Counted from the first letter of the stretch, positions 1 through 8,178 are shown. The stretch is DNA of 23,762 nt from JBBKWX01 sp037969175 (GCA_037969175.1 JBBKWX010000224.1:1-23762), one strand, 5' to 3'. Numbers and translations are program-made. The notes: a model not told the origin generated them from the letters alone.

Positions 1-744
1 GCCATGGTAGGTTTCTGGGCCACCATGTCGCTGAGCATCGCTGACATTACCCGTTATGCAGCCACACAAAGATCACAGGTGACCGGACAATTTATCGGAC
101 TTCCAGGTACCATGATCTTGTATTCTTTTGTTGGGATCTTTGTTACCTGTGCGGCAGTGATCAATTTCAAAGAAATCTTGATCGCTGAAGATGCGCCATG
201 GGATCCGGTTACATTCCTTTCCCGTTTTGATAATCCGGTGGTGGTTGTAGTTTCTCAATTCTTTATGATCATAGCAACTTTGAGTACCAATATTGCCGCT
301 AATGTAATTGCTCCATCCAACGCATTTTCAAATTTATTTCCGAAAAAATTAAGTTTTAGATGGGCAGGAGTTGTAACAGGAATAATTGGGATTCTCATTT
401 TTCCGTGGTTATTGCTGAATGAAATAAGTGGATTCCTGATCTTTGTCAGTGGGTTATTGGGACCTGTTCTGGGGATCATGCTTTGTGATTATTTTTTGAT
501 CCGAAAAAAACAATTGATGATCAATGAACTTTACAAAACTGATGGAGTTTATTCTTATGGAAAAACCGGATACAACCGGGCTGCTGTTATAGCGATGGTT
601 CTCGGTGTTGGTATTGCATTGGTCGGGTACTGGGTTCCGGCTGTAGGGGCACTTTACAAACTTTCCTGGTTCACAGGATTTATTATTTCATTTGCCGTTT
701 ATTATTTATTGATGAAAGACAAGATCATCAAAACAGTCATTTAA
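1..744 (+). CDS. NCS1-family nucleobase:cation symporter, 5' partial
   Basis: This is the C-terminal 247 residues of a membrane transporter whose reading frame is open from base 1, so the true start lies upstream; the ATG at base 4 is internal. The piece begins in a family-typical segment (GFWATMSLSIADITRYA), which resembles the NCS1 motif before a transmembrane helix, and then has about seven hydrophobic segments separated by short loops. NCS1 proteins import uracil, allantoin, hydantoin, cytosine or thiamine with a cation. The gene lies 53 nt upstream of dihydropyrimidinase on the same strand, in an operon for reductive pyrimidine breakdown, so uracil, thymine or a dihydropyrimidine/hydantoin is the likely substrate. 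That substrate is inferred from neighbours, not read from the protein. Confidence 0.85.
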   Translation, partial: AMVGFWATMSLSIADITRYAATQRSQVTGQFIGLPGTMILYSFVGIFVTCAAVINFKEILIAEDAPWDPVTFLSRFDNPVVVVVSQFFMIIATLSTNIAANVIAPSNAFSNLFPKKLSFRWAGVVTGIIGILIFPWLLLNEISGFLIFVSGLLGPVLGIMLCDYFLIRKKQLMINELYKTDGVYSYGKTGYNRAAVIAMVLGVGIALVGYWVPAVGALYKLSWFTGFIISFAVYYLLMKDKIIKTVI

Positions 745-797
745 ATTAAAGTAAATTTTTACATCGATATAAAACAATTTTATACAATTCTTCAAGC

Positions 798-2180
798 ATG
801 TCAACACTCATAAAAAACGGAAAAATTGTAACAGCCAGTGAGACCTATACGGCTGATATTTTTATTGAAGGAGAAACTATTTCAAGGATAGGAAAAGACT
901 TGGTTGTGGATGCAGATCTGATCATTGATGCGAGCAACAAGCTGATCTTTCCGGGTGGAATAGATCCGCATGTACATTTGGATATGCCTTTCATGGGAAC
1001 GTATTCAAGTGATAATTATACAACAGGATCTCAGGCTGCCTTGCATGGAGGTACAACCATGTTCATTGATTTTGTTTTGCAGACTCAGGGTAAATCTTTG
1101 GATCATGCATTGAATGAATGGAAATCGAGATCGAATGGAAATGTATGTTGTGATTATTCTTTCCACATGGCTGTCACGGATTTCAATGATGAAACAAAAA
1201 AAGAGATCAGCAAAATGGTGAATGATGAAGGCATCATTTCTTTCAAAACATTCATGGCTTATAAAGGAGCGTTGATGATCGATGACAGACAGATGATAGG
1301 TTTGATGAACGAAGTAAAGGATCAGGGAGGTATGGTGATCGTGCATGCAACCAATGGTGATATGATAGATTTCCTTATTGCCAAGCACAAAAGCGAAGGC
1401 AAACTTTCTCCACTTTATCATTATCTCTCCCAGCCCGAGATCACTGAATCGGAAGCATCGGGCAGGTTTGCCGACATGGCCTATCATACAGGTGTTCCGG
1501 CATACATCGTTCACATGACATGCGAAGGAGCATTGAATCAGGTAAGGGATGCAGCTAAAAGAAATCAGAAAGTATATGCAGAGACTTGTATTCAATATCT
1601 GACACTGGATGCATCGCTTTATGAAAAAGATTTTGAAGGCGCTAAATGGGTGATGAGCCCTCCTCTTCGCGAGAAGAAAGATCAGGCAGCGTTGTGGGCC
1701 GGAATAGATCAGGGAAGTATACAAATTGTAGCTACGGATCATTGTCCGTTTAAGTGGGAACAAAAACTAATGGGAAAAGATGATTTCTCAAAGATCCCTA
1801 ACGGACATCCGGCCATAGAACATCGCATGGAATTATTATTTTCGGAAGGTGTGAATAAGGGAAAGATCTCTTTAAATAAATATGTCGAACTTACTTCCAC
1901 CAATGCTGCTAAGATCTTTGGCATGTTTCCAAAGAAAGGTTGTATTGCCGTAGGTTCTGATGCTGATCTTGTGATCTTCGATCCACTTGAAGAACATGAA
2001 TTATCTGTATCAAAACATCATATGAATGTTGACTATTCGGCCTATGAAGGATGGAAAGTAAAAGGAAAAACAAAGACTGTTTTATTGAGAGGAAAAGTTG
2101 CAGTTGAAAATGATGAGATGAAAGCAAATCCGGGTGATGGACAGTTTGTAAAAAGAAATAAAGTAAACGGAATCATATAA
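798..2180 (+). CDS. hydA: Dihydropyrimidinase (D-hydantoinase family)
   Basis: This 460-residue cytosolic amidohydrolase is full length for the family. It would open the ring of dihydrouracil or dihydrothymine to give N-carbamoyl-beta-alanine or its methyl analogue. Visible metal-site elements are DPHVHLD (His58, His60), a Lys in SFKTFMAYKG (Lys150, the position of the carboxylated lysine), HATNGD (His183), IVHMTCEG (His239) and VATDHCPF (Asp314). The segment WVMSPPLREKKDQ is typical of the dihydropyrimidinase/hydantoinase branch rather than dihydroorotase. It is the second gene of the operon, followed after 20 nt by the ureidopropionase that would use its product. The ATG is the first in frame after the transporter and gives the expected N-terminal strand. 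Substrate assignment is strengthened by the adjacent preT/preA genes. Confidence 0.93.
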   Translation: MSTLIKNGKIVTASETYTADIFIEGETISRIGKDLVVDADLIIDASNKLIFPGGIDPHVHLDMPFMGTYSSDNYTTGSQAALHGGTTMFIDFVLQTQGKSLDHALNEWKSRSNGNVCCDYSFHMAVTDFNDETKKEISKMVNDEGIISFKTFMAYKGALMIDDRQMIGLMNEVKDQGGMVIVHATNGDMIDFLIAKHKSEGKLSPLYHYLSQPEITESEASGRFADMAYHTGVPAYIVHMTCEGALNQVRDAAKRNQKVYAETCIQYLTLDASLYEKDFEGAKWVMSPPLREKKDQAALWAGIDQGSIQIVATDHCPFKWEQKLMGKDDFSKIPNGHPAIEHRMELLFSEGVNKGKISLNKYVELTSTNAAKIFGMFPKKGCIAVGSDADLVIFDPLEEHELSVSKHHMNVDYSAYEGWKVKGKTKTVLLRGKVAVENDEMKANPGDGQFVKRNKVNGII

Positions 2181-2200
2181 AGAATTTAAAGAATATAGAA

Positions 2201-3067
2201 ATGGCAAGAATAATTAAATCAGGATTGATACAATGCAGTCTGCCCATGACTGAAGGTGAAGGATCAATAGAAGAGATCATGAATGCAATGGTGCAAAAAC
2301 ATATTCCCATGATAGAAGAAGCTGGTAAAAAAGGAGTCCAGATCCTTTGTCTGCAGGAGATCTTCAACACTCCCTATTTCTGTCCGGGTCAGGATAATAA
2401 ATGGTATGCTTCAGCCGAATCTGTACCGGGACCAACTACTGATCTTATGGCGGAATATGCCAAAAAATACAAGATGGTGATCATTGTTCCCATCTATGAA
2501 AAAGAGTCTGCAGGATTCCTGTATAACACAGCCGCTGTGATCGATGCGGATGGAACTTATCTTGGAAAATATCGCAAAAATCATATCCCTCACACTTCCG
2601 GTTTTTGGGAAAAATATTTTTTCCGTCCGGGAAATTTAGGCTATCCGGTATTTCAAACCATGTATGCAAAAGTGGGTGTTTATATTTGTTATGATCGTCA
2701 CTTTCCGGATGGAGCACGTTGTCTGGGACTGAATGGTGCAGAGATCGTTTATAATCCTTCTGCTACTGTTGCAGGACTTTCGCAATATCTCTGGAAGCTT
2801 GAACAGCCTGCACATGCTGCTGCCAATGGTTATTTTATGGGATGCATTAATCGTGTAGGAACAGAAAAACCATGGAACCTCGGTAAGTTTTATGGCAGCT
2901 CCTACTTCGTAGATCCAAGAGGACAGATCTTCGCACAAGCATCCGAAGACAATGATGAATTATTGATCGCAGATTTTGATCTGGACATGATAGAAGAAGT
3001 GAGATCTACTTGGCAGTTCTTCAGAGATCGCAGACCCGAAACCTATGGCAGATTGGTCGATTTATAA
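2201..3067 (+). CDS. Beta-ureidopropionase / nitrilase-family N-carbamoyl hydrolase
   Basis: This 288-residue carbon-nitrogen hydrolase would convert N-carbamoyl-beta-alanine (or N-carbamoyl-beta-aminoisobutyrate) to the beta-amino acid plus CO2 and ammonia, the last step of reductive pyrimidine breakdown. The nitrilase Glu-Lys-Cys triad is visible: Glu53 in CLQEIFNTPYF, Lys126 in KYRKNHIPH and Cys163 in YICYDRHFPDG. The YICYDRHFPDGAR block resembles beta-ureidopropionases and N-carbamoylputrescine amidases. Without context an N-carbamoylputrescine amidase (AguB) would be a fair alternative, but its place between dihydropyrimidinase and dihydropyrimidine dehydrogenase genes favours ureidopropionase. 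No signal peptide is seen. No beta-alanine aminotransferase lies in the window. Confidence 0.88.
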   Translation: MARIIKSGLIQCSLPMTEGEGSIEEIMNAMVQKHIPMIEEAGKKGVQILCLQEIFNTPYFCPGQDNKWYASAESVPGPTTDLMAEYAKKYKMVIIVPIYEKESAGFLYNTAAVIDADGTYLGKYRKNHIPHTSGFWEKYFFRPGNLGYPVFQTMYAKVGVYICYDRHFPDGARCLGLNGAEIVYNPSATVAGLSQYLWKLEQPAHAAANGYFMGCINRVGTEKPWNLGKFYGSSYFVDPRGQIFAQASEDNDELLIADFDLDMIEEVRSTWQFFRDRRPETYGRLVDL

Positions 3068-3131
3068 ACCGGTCTGATCTTTTTCAAAAATCAATTTTCC
3101 CATAACTTCTCCGGAGGATAAATTATTATTT

Positions 3132-4457
3132 ATGGCTGAATTTAAAAAACCAATGAATGAAGCGGATTTCAATAAGAACTTCGCTCCCATAAAACCACTG
3201 ATGACTGAAACACAGGCGGCGATTGAGAGTTCGCGCTGTCTTTTTTGTTTCGATCCTCCCTGCATGAAGTCATGTCCAACTGAAATTGACATTCCTTTAT
3301 TCATCCGACAGATCCATACCGGTAATATGACCGGAGCTGCAAAAACAATTTACAACTCCAACGTTTTTGGGAATACCTGCGGTAAAGTTTGCCCTACAGA
3401 AGTGCTATGTGAAGGATCATGTGTATATAATAATACCGATGTAAAAGTTATTGAGATCGGCAGATTACAAACGTATGCAACTACACAAGCTATCCATGAA
3501 AAGAAAAAGATCGTAACACTTCCTGCACTCAATGGGAAAAAAGTTGCAGTCGTAGGTGCAGGACCTGCGGGCATAGCCTGTGCTAGTGAACTTCGCATGC
3601 TGGGTTATACAACAGATATTTTCGAAGCAAAATCAAAACCTTCCGGATTGACAGTTCATGGCATCGCTCCTTACAAGATCACGAATGAAGAAGTAATGGA
3701 TGAAATGAATTATTTAATAAAACAATTTGAACTGAATATAATTTATGAAACTGCCATAAATGAGAAAACGGATATTGAAAAATTGGAATCAAATTATAGT
3801 GCCGTTTTTCTGGGTGTTGGTTTAGGTAAGACCGGAGAATTAGGAATAGCCGGTGAACAATTAAAAAATTGTACAGGTGCAGTAGAAATGATCGAAGTAC
3901 TGCGGATGAAAAAACATGAGACTGTTTTAGGAAAAAAAGTGATCGTGCTTGGTGGTGGCAACACTGCCATGGATGCAGGTTCTGAAGCAGCTCGTATGGG
4001 AGCAGAGTCAGTGATTCTGGCTTACCGTAGATCCAAGCATGAAATGGGTGCTTATGAATTTGAGTTCGATCTTGCTAAAGCAGTGGGTGTGCAAGGATGG
4101 TTCAATGTGGCTCCCTTAGCTATACTCGGTAGCGAGGCAGTTGAAGGCGTAAAATTCATACGAACAGAAACACGTGATGGCAAAGTTGTGAATATTGAAG
4201 GTTCTGAATTTACGGAAGCCTGTGATATGGTTATAAAAGCTACGGGACAAAGTAAACAGACATCTGTCTTCGATCTTATCGATGGGCTGGATCTCGATTC
4301 GGGTAAACGTATCAAAGTTGATCCAATCTCTTTTCAGACAAGTAACAATAAATATTTTGCAGCAGGTGATGCTGTTTCAGGAGGTGAAGAAGTAGTGAAT
4401 GCAGTAGCATGTGGTAAAAAAGCAGCTCGTGGAATTCATGCTTTTATTTCAAAATAA
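3132..4457 (+). CDS. preT: NAD-dependent dihydropyrimidine dehydrogenase, flavin/Fe-S subunit PreT
   Basis: This 441-residue protein matches the N-terminal electron-input half of dihydropyrimidine dehydrogenase and is related to the glutamate synthase small subunit. Residues 30-100 carry the Fe-S cysteine set (Cys36, 39, 44, 48, then 83, 87, 93, 97; CLFCFDPPCMKSCPT is the clearest block). An FAD-binding GAGPAG motif sits at 142-147, a second nucleotide-binding GGGNTA at 274-279, and the family-typical AAGDAVSGGEEVVNAV near the end. It should take electrons from NADH and pass them to PreA. The gene is 64 nt after the ureidopropionase and 34 nt before preA. NADH rather than NADPH use is a family expectation, not visible in the sequence. 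Confidence 0.92.
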   Translation: MAEFKKPMNEADFNKNFAPIKPLMTETQAAIESSRCLFCFDPPCMKSCPTEIDIPLFIRQIHTGNMTGAAKTIYNSNVFGNTCGKVCPTEVLCEGSCVYNNTDVKVIEIGRLQTYATTQAIHEKKKIVTLPALNGKKVAVVGAGPAGIACASELRMLGYTTDIFEAKSKPSGLTVHGIAPYKITNEEVMDEMNYLIKQFELNIIYETAINEKTDIEKLESNYSAVFLGVGLGKTGELGIAGEQLKNCTGAVEMIEVLRMKKHETVLGKKVIVLGGGNTAMDAGSEAARMGAESVILAYRRSKHEMGAYEFEFDLAKAVGVQGWFNVAPLAILGSEAVEGVKFIRTETRDGKVVNIEGSEFTEACDMVIKATGQSKQTSVFDLIDGLDLDSGKRIKVDPISFQTSNNKYFAAGDAVSGGEEVVNAVACGKKAARGIHAFISK

Positions 4458-4491
4458 GGAAGCAGTTATTCATCCAAAAAAAAATTAAATC

Positions 4492-5832
4492 ATGGCAGAT
4501 CTATCAATAAATTTTGCAGGCATAAAATCACCCAATCCATTCTGGCTTGCTTCGGCACCACCTACAAATTCGGGCTATCAGATCATGAAAGCATTTGATG
4601 CGGGTTGGGGAGGTGCTGTATGGAAAACACTGGGTGTTCCGGTGATCAATGTATCCAGCAGATATGGGTCTGTGAATTACAAGGACAAAAGAATGATGGG
4701 TTTTAATAATATTGAACTTATTACGGATCGTCCATTAGCCATAAATCTGAAAGAGATAGAAGAAGTAAAAAAATATTTTCCGGATCATGCTGTCATTGCA
4801 TCCTTGATGGTAGAAACCAAAGAACAGTGGCATCAGATCGTACGTGATGTGCAAAATGCAGGAGCCGACGGAATAGAATTAAATTTCGGTTGTCCGCATG
4901 GAATGTGTGAGAGAGGAATGGGATCGGCAGTTGGACAAGAGCCCAAAGTACTTGAACACATTGTTTCCTGGGTGATGGAAGTAGCCACGATACCAGTGAT
5001 CGTAAAGCTAACACCCAATATCACCGACATCACACTCCCTGCTATGGCAGCTAAACGTGGCGGTGGTAATGCCATCTCCATGATCAACACAATACAGAGT
5101 ATTGTTGGTGTAGATCTGGATAATTTTGTTCCCTACCCTATTGTAGACGGACAGAGTTCCAACGGCGGCTATTGTGGTCCGGCTGTAAAACCGATTGCCT
5201 TGAACATGGTAAAAAATTGTGCGATACATCCGGATATCAATCTTCCTATCAGTGGGATTGGTGGAATAGAATCCTGGCGTGATGCGGTAGAGCATATTTT
5301 ACTAGGAGCATCATCCGTGCAGGTTTGCACGGCCGTAATGCATTATGGCTTTGGGATCATCCGGGAGATGAAATCAGGGCTTGAACAGTATATGGATGAT
5401 AAAGGATTTGCCACGATAGATCAGATGGTTGGCAAAGCATTGCCCAATGTGAAGACCTGGGAAAACCTGAATCTCGATTATAAAGTTGTAGCCAACATCA
5501 ATGATGATAAATGCATAGAATGTCAATTATGCTATACGGCATGCGAAGACGGAGCTCACCAGGCTATTGGACTTTCGGATGATCCGGCAAACAGAATTCC
5601 GCATATCATTGAAGCGAATTGTGTGGGATGTAATCTTTGTTCGCTGGTATGTCCTGTTGAAGGCTGTATCACTATGGAACGCAGAGATGATGGTAAATCG
5701 GTAGTGACCTGGAAAGATAAAGGAGAAGCCAACAAGCAACCTACTACGTTTGATGATCCACTTGCAGGAGGCTTGCATCATTGGGTGCCGGAGCCGGCTG
5801 AGGCGCTGACGAAAAGGAAGACGAGAGAGTGA
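4492..5832 (+). CDS. preA: NAD-dependent dihydropyrimidine dehydrogenase, catalytic subunit PreA
   Basis: This 446-residue subunit has an FMN-binding dihydroorotate-dehydrogenase-like barrel (about residues 1-320) and a C-terminal two-[4Fe-4S] ferredoxin domain. The cluster ligands are Cys341, 344, 347, 351 (CIECQLCYTAC) and Cys377, 380, 383, 387 (CVGCNLCSLVCP). Barrel landmarks are NFGCPHGM (131-138), KLTPNITDI (172-180), GGYCGPAVKPIALN and ISGIGGIESW. With PreT it would reduce uracil or thymine to the dihydro form. The position I align with the proposed acid cysteine of mammalian DPD (...GLACGQ...) is Val147 (GSAVGQ), while Cys139 lies eight residues earlier. It is the last gene of the pyrimidine operon, followed by an intergenic inverted-repeat element. 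Confidence 0.93.
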   Translation: MADLSINFAGIKSPNPFWLASAPPTNSGYQIMKAFDAGWGGAVWKTLGVPVINVSSRYGSVNYKDKRMMGFNNIELITDRPLAINLKEIEEVKKYFPDHAVIASLMVETKEQWHQIVRDVQNAGADGIELNFGCPHGMCERGMGSAVGQEPKVLEHIVSWVMEVATIPVIVKLTPNITDITLPAMAAKRGGGNAISMINTIQSIVGVDLDNFVPYPIVDGQSSNGGYCGPAVKPIALNMVKNCAIHPDINLPISGIGGIESWRDAVEHILLGASSVQVCTAVMHYGFGIIREMKSGLEQYMDDKGFATIDQMVGKALPNVKTWENLNLDYKVVANINDDKCIECQLCYTACEDGAHQAIGLSDDPANRIPHIIEANCVGCNLCSLVCPVEGCITMERRDDGKSVVTWKDKGEANKQPTTFDDPLAGGLHHWVPEPAEALTKRKTRE

Positions 5833-5835
5833 ATA

Positions 5836-5867
5836 AACACCTAACATCAAACACTTAACACCTAACA
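5836..5867 (+). repeat. Short direct repeat after preA
   Basis: AACACCTAACA occurs at 5836-5846 and again at 5857-5867, with a related AACACTTAACA-like stretch between them. It sits four bases after the preA stop codon region and just before the inverted-repeat element. It looks like simple intergenic repeat sequence; no function is evident. Confidence 0.5.
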
Positions 5868-5882
5868 CAAAATTGAAGTTTA

Positions 5883-6017
5883 TTTTAACGCAAACCAAAG
5901 ATGCAGCAAAGATTATTCAACTTTTTTTGCTTCTTTGCTAAAGGACTTTAAAGGGATCAATAGTTTAAATTTCTTTAAAATTATGATTGGAATACGCTTT
6001 GTTTCTTTGCGTTAAAA
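5883..6017. repeat. Intergenic inverted-repeat element, 135 bp
   Basis: The ends are a perfect 12-bp inverted repeat, TTTTAACGCAAA at 5883-5894 and TTTGCGTTAAAA at 6006-6017. Inside it a second pair, AGCAAAG (5905-5911) and CTTTGCT (5933-5939), can pair. The outer arms continue imperfectly (ACCAAAG against CTTTGTTT). The ends resemble those of the hairpin module at 7921-7996 (TTTTAACAC and GTGTTAAAA), which suggests related dispersed elements. No ORF is seen inside. It could form a long hairpin in the transcript after preA. Confidence 0.6.
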
Positions 6018-6021
6018 ATAA

Positions 6022-6051
6022 AGAAAGCCTCCTGTTTCCAGCGGGCTTTCT
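6022..6051 (-). terminator. Rho-independent terminator of the VTT-domain gene
   Basis: AGAAAGCC (6022-6029) pairs with GGCTTTCT (6044-6051) across a 14-nt loop. Read on the minus strand the stem is followed by TTATTTTTAAC, a U-rich tract. It lies 17 nt beyond the stop of the minus-strand gene at 6068. Read on the plus strand it is followed by a weaker CTATTATTTTT, so it could also stop read-through from preA. Confidence 0.75.
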
Positions 6052-6067
6052 CTATTATTTTTCCGGA

Positions 6068-6700
6068 TTAGATCCAGGTAAGTTTAAAGAAGATAAATCC
6101 ATAAACAATGAATCTTAGGACCCTTGTAGATGCATACAGAGCATATTTTTTTAAGGGATAATTCATAGTTCCACCCAGCAGCGATACCGGTGAAAAGGGT
6201 AAAGGTGTTACAGCTGCGATGACTATAAATACACCACCCCATTTATTCATATAGGGTGTATATTTGGCTAATTTTTGCTGAACCTTTTCTCTGAAGAATG
6301 TATTTTTTCTTAGTGAATAACCAATGCCATAAGAGATCATTCCCCCGGCATAGCTCAATACGGATAACAGGCCAAGTAACAACCAAAAGCTTTTGTATTC
6401 CTGAATCCAGATGATAAAGAAATCGGGAGGAATAAGCCCAAGGAGTGATTCTGATACAAAGAATACCGACATCAACAATACCGGATTATCTGAAATAAAA
6501 CTCAATCTATCACTGAAATCATCAGGTACAAATTGTTTTAATAACATTACAACACCTACAAAGGCAACTATAAGCAATAGAGCATTCAATAGATTCTTGA
6601 ATAAGAATTTATAGAATCCTGTTCTGCGATAGTAAACATACAGAGCCTTCCGTCTTTCCCACATAGGGCGGGCAATTACTGAATCCATTTTATCCGGCAT
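6068..6700 (-). CDS. VTT/DedA (SNARE-associated) family membrane protein
   Basis: This 210-residue inner-membrane protein has a basic cytoplasmic N-terminus (about residues 1-35), a first helix near 38-57, and further hydrophobic segments near 75-100, 104-128, 153-175 and 195-207. VTT/DedA-like features are an acidic residue before a helical hairpin (Glu84 in ESLLGLIPPDF), AGGMISYGIGY, and the motif-like TPLPFSPVSLLGGTMNYPLKKY. VTT/DedA proteins are linked to phospholipid translocation and envelope maintenance, but the exact role of this member is unknown. The start is ATG at 6700; Met5 is an alternative. It is monocistronic, with its own terminator and a possible upstream promoter. The family call rests on pattern recognition. 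Confidence 0.75.
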   Translation of the reverse strand: MPDKMDSVIARPMWERRKALYVYYRRTGFYKFLFKNLLNALLLIVAFVGVVMLLKQFVPDDFSDRLSFISDNPVLLMSVFFVSESLLGLIPPDFFIIWIQEYKSFWLLLGLLSVLSYAGGMISYGIGYSLRKNTFFREKVQQKLAKYTPYMNKWGGVFIVIAAVTPLPFSPVSLLGGTMNYPLKKYALYASTRVLRFIVYGFIFFKLTWI

Positions 6701-6723
6701 TTTATTCGGAAGTAAAAATAAGA

Positions 6724-6731
6724 GGTACTAA
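6724..6731 (-). promoter_or_regulatory. Possible -7 element (TATTTTTG) for the VTT-domain gene
   Basis: On the minus strand TATTTTTG matches the Bacteroidota -7 consensus TAnnTTTG and lies 23 nt upstream of the ATG at 6700. No -33 element is found at normal spacing, so this is tentative. The rest of 6732-6911 is AT-rich with nothing else recognisable. Confidence 0.35.
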
Positions 6732-6911
6732 ACTAAAAGTGAGCAAAAATAACATATGTACTTACAATGGAGAATTTATATTTTACAAAAATGAAAAAAT
6801 ACCAGAACCTATTGAAAACTAAGCTACATATATTTAATTAAGCATTCACAGTTTCTTAACTCCCTTTAAATTACGAAAAAAGAGTCAGTTTATTACAAAA
6901 GCATAAGAATT

Positions 6912-7862
6912 TTACTTCAATTTGTTTAAAGCCTGGATCACATTGGCTTCGATACGTTGCTCCGGATCCCCCACAGCTGCTGAAACAAACTTTTCACCCG
7001 TTACATTTTCATAAAGCTCACGGTATCTCAAGGAGACACTGTCTACAAACGCATCACTCATTTCCGGCACTGACTGACCCTCTTTGCCCTGGAAACCGTT
7101 TTCGATCAGCCAGCGTCTTAGGAACTCTTTGGAAAGCTGCTTTTGCTCCTCGCCTCTTGCCTGTCGTTCCTCATAGCCTTCTGTATAGAAATAGCGCGAC
7201 GAATCGGGTGTATGGATCTCATCTATCAGATAGATCTGCCCGTCCTTTTTTCCGAATTCATACTTGGTATCCACCAGGATCAAACCTTGCACTGCGGCCA
7301 TCTCTGTGCCTTTTTGATACAATGCCCGGGTGTACATTTCCAATTGCTCATATTCCTCTTTGGAAACGATGCCATTGGCAATGATCTCTTCTCTGGAGAT
7401 ATCCTCATCATGTCCTTCAGATGCTTTGGTAGTTGGGGTGATGATAGGTTGGGGCAATTTATCGTTTTCCTTCAATCCTTCCGGAAGTGTGACTCCACAA
7501 ACCTGTCGTTTCCCAGCCTGGTATTCTCTGGCTGCATGTCCGGCCAGATACCCTCTGATGACCATTTCCACCGGGAAGGTCTCACAAAGGATTCCTATGC
7601 TCACATTTGGATCCGGGACAGACATCAGCCAATTCGGAACCAGGTCGCGGGTAGCTTCAAGGAAATGGGCAGCTATGCGATTCAGCACTTCGCCTTTGTA
7701 GGGAATAGCTCTGGGCAGAACCACATCGAATGCCGATACCCGGTCGCTAACGATTGCCACCAACCATTTATCCTCAATAAAGTAGACATCTCTAACCTTT
7801 CCTGAATAAAATCCGGTTTGCCCCGGAAACTGAAAATTGGTACGGCTTATCGATTCTGACAT
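6912..7862 (-). CDS. purC: SAICAR synthetase (phosphoribosylaminoimidazole-succinocarboxamide synthase)
   Basis: This enzyme of de novo purine synthesis joins aspartate to CAIR using ATP. The 316-residue form belongs to the longer (about 300 aa) type. Landmarks are SGKVRDVYFIED (20-31), SDRVSAFDVVLP (39-50), VEMVIRGYLAGHA, PTTKASEGHDEDIS and LVDTKYEFGK followed by LIDEIHTPDSSRY. An upstream in-frame GTG at 7880 would add six residues. I prefer the ATG at 7862 because a good -7 promoter element overlaps the GTG, so that codon would probably not be transcribed. The gene is on the minus strand, as is phoH about 11.5 kb away, with an accessory block between them. Confidence 0.95.
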   Translation of the reverse strand: MSESISRTNFQFPGQTGFYSGKVRDVYFIEDKWLVAIVSDRVSAFDVVLPRAIPYKGEVLNRIAAHFLEATRDLVPNWLMSVPDPNVSIGILCETFPVEMVIRGYLAGHAAREYQAGKRQVCGVTLPEGLKENDKLPQPIITPTTKASEGHDEDISREEIIANGIVSKEEYEQLEMYTRALYQKGTEMAAVQGLILVDTKYEFGKKDGQIYLIDEIHTPDSSRYFYTEGYEERQARGEEQKQLSKEFLRRWLIENGFQGKEGQSVPEMSDAFVDSVSLRYRELYENVTGEKFVSAAVGDPEQRIEANVIQALNKLK

Positions 7863-7879
7863 AAAATTTGAGCTTTGCA

Positions 7880-7887
7880 CAAAAGTA
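7880..7887 (-). promoter_or_regulatory. Probable -7 element (TACTTTTG) for purC
   Basis: TACTTTTG on the minus strand fits the Bacteroidota -7 consensus TAnnTTTG and lies 17 nt upstream of the chosen purC ATG. No convincing -33 TTTG is seen. Its position argues against the GTG at 7880 as the start codon. Confidence 0.5.
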
Positions 7888-7920
7888 AGTTTCTGCGGGG
7901 AGTATTTGAAATGTTTTTGT

Positions 7921-7996
7921 TTTTAACACCAAGACTCGAAGTTAAAATAAGGCAGCAAGAATAATTGAACTTCACCTTGGAGTCTTGGTGTTAAAA
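7921..7996. repeat. Hairpin module A of repeat copy 1
   Basis: A perfect 17-bp inverted repeat has arms at 7921-7937 and 7980-7996 (TTTTAACACCAAGACTC and its reverse complement). A second inner pair is GAAGTT (7938-7943) and AACTTC (7968-7973), with a 6-nt bulge on one side. This gives a long stable hairpin in either strand. It is the first half of the element repeated at 13994-14281. Confidence 0.75.
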
Positions 7997-8121
7997 TCTG
8001 CGTAAATAAACCAGCATATAAGCGGTTGGAAATGTGGAGAGGGTTCAGGAACTTTGCAAACTGAGTTTCGACCTAACAAGTCTATGCGACCGCTGAGGCC
8101 TGCCTTGTTGCATAAATGCTG
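7922..8121 (+). repeat. Dispersed bipartite repeat, copy 1 (about 200 bp)
   Basis: This element lies between purC and the first giant gene. It is nearly identical to 13994-14281, differing by only a few substitutions and by lacking an 88-bp segment present there. It has two parts: hairpin module A and module B (about 8010-8121), which begins CCAGCAT and ends ATGCTGG. Together with the two flanking promoters it accounts for most of the 352-bp gap between genes at 7863-8214. No transposase or credible ORF is associated. Its dispersed position suggests a non-autonomous mobile or REP-like element. Confidence 0.8.
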
Positions 8122-8148
8122 GTTTTACTAATGAATATTCTTGTTCTT

Positions 8149-8178
8149 ATTGACCTATTAGTTTATTATTTATATTTG
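8149..8178 (+). promoter_or_regulatory. Promoter of the first giant gene (ATTG-N18-TATATTTG)
   Basis: TATATTTG at 8171-8178 is an exact match to the Bacteroidota -7 consensus TAnnTTTG. ATTG at 8149-8152 is a -33 candidate with 18-nt spacing. It lies 36 nt upstream of the GTG start. The same octamer occurs upstream of the paralogous gene at 15436. Confidence 0.6.

Noticed and set aside
1005..1763. 252-codon open frame on the minus strand
   Set aside because: It lies wholly antisense to dihydropyrimidinase, whose active-site motifs are intact, and its product resembles no known fold.
7143..7805. 220-codon open frame on the plus strand
   Set aside because: It is antisense to purC, which is fully conserved; the frame is a by-product of purC codon use.
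7863..7880. GTG at 7880 as purC start
   Set aside because: A -7 promoter element overlaps it, and the ATG at 7862 gives a normal SAICAR synthetase N-terminus.
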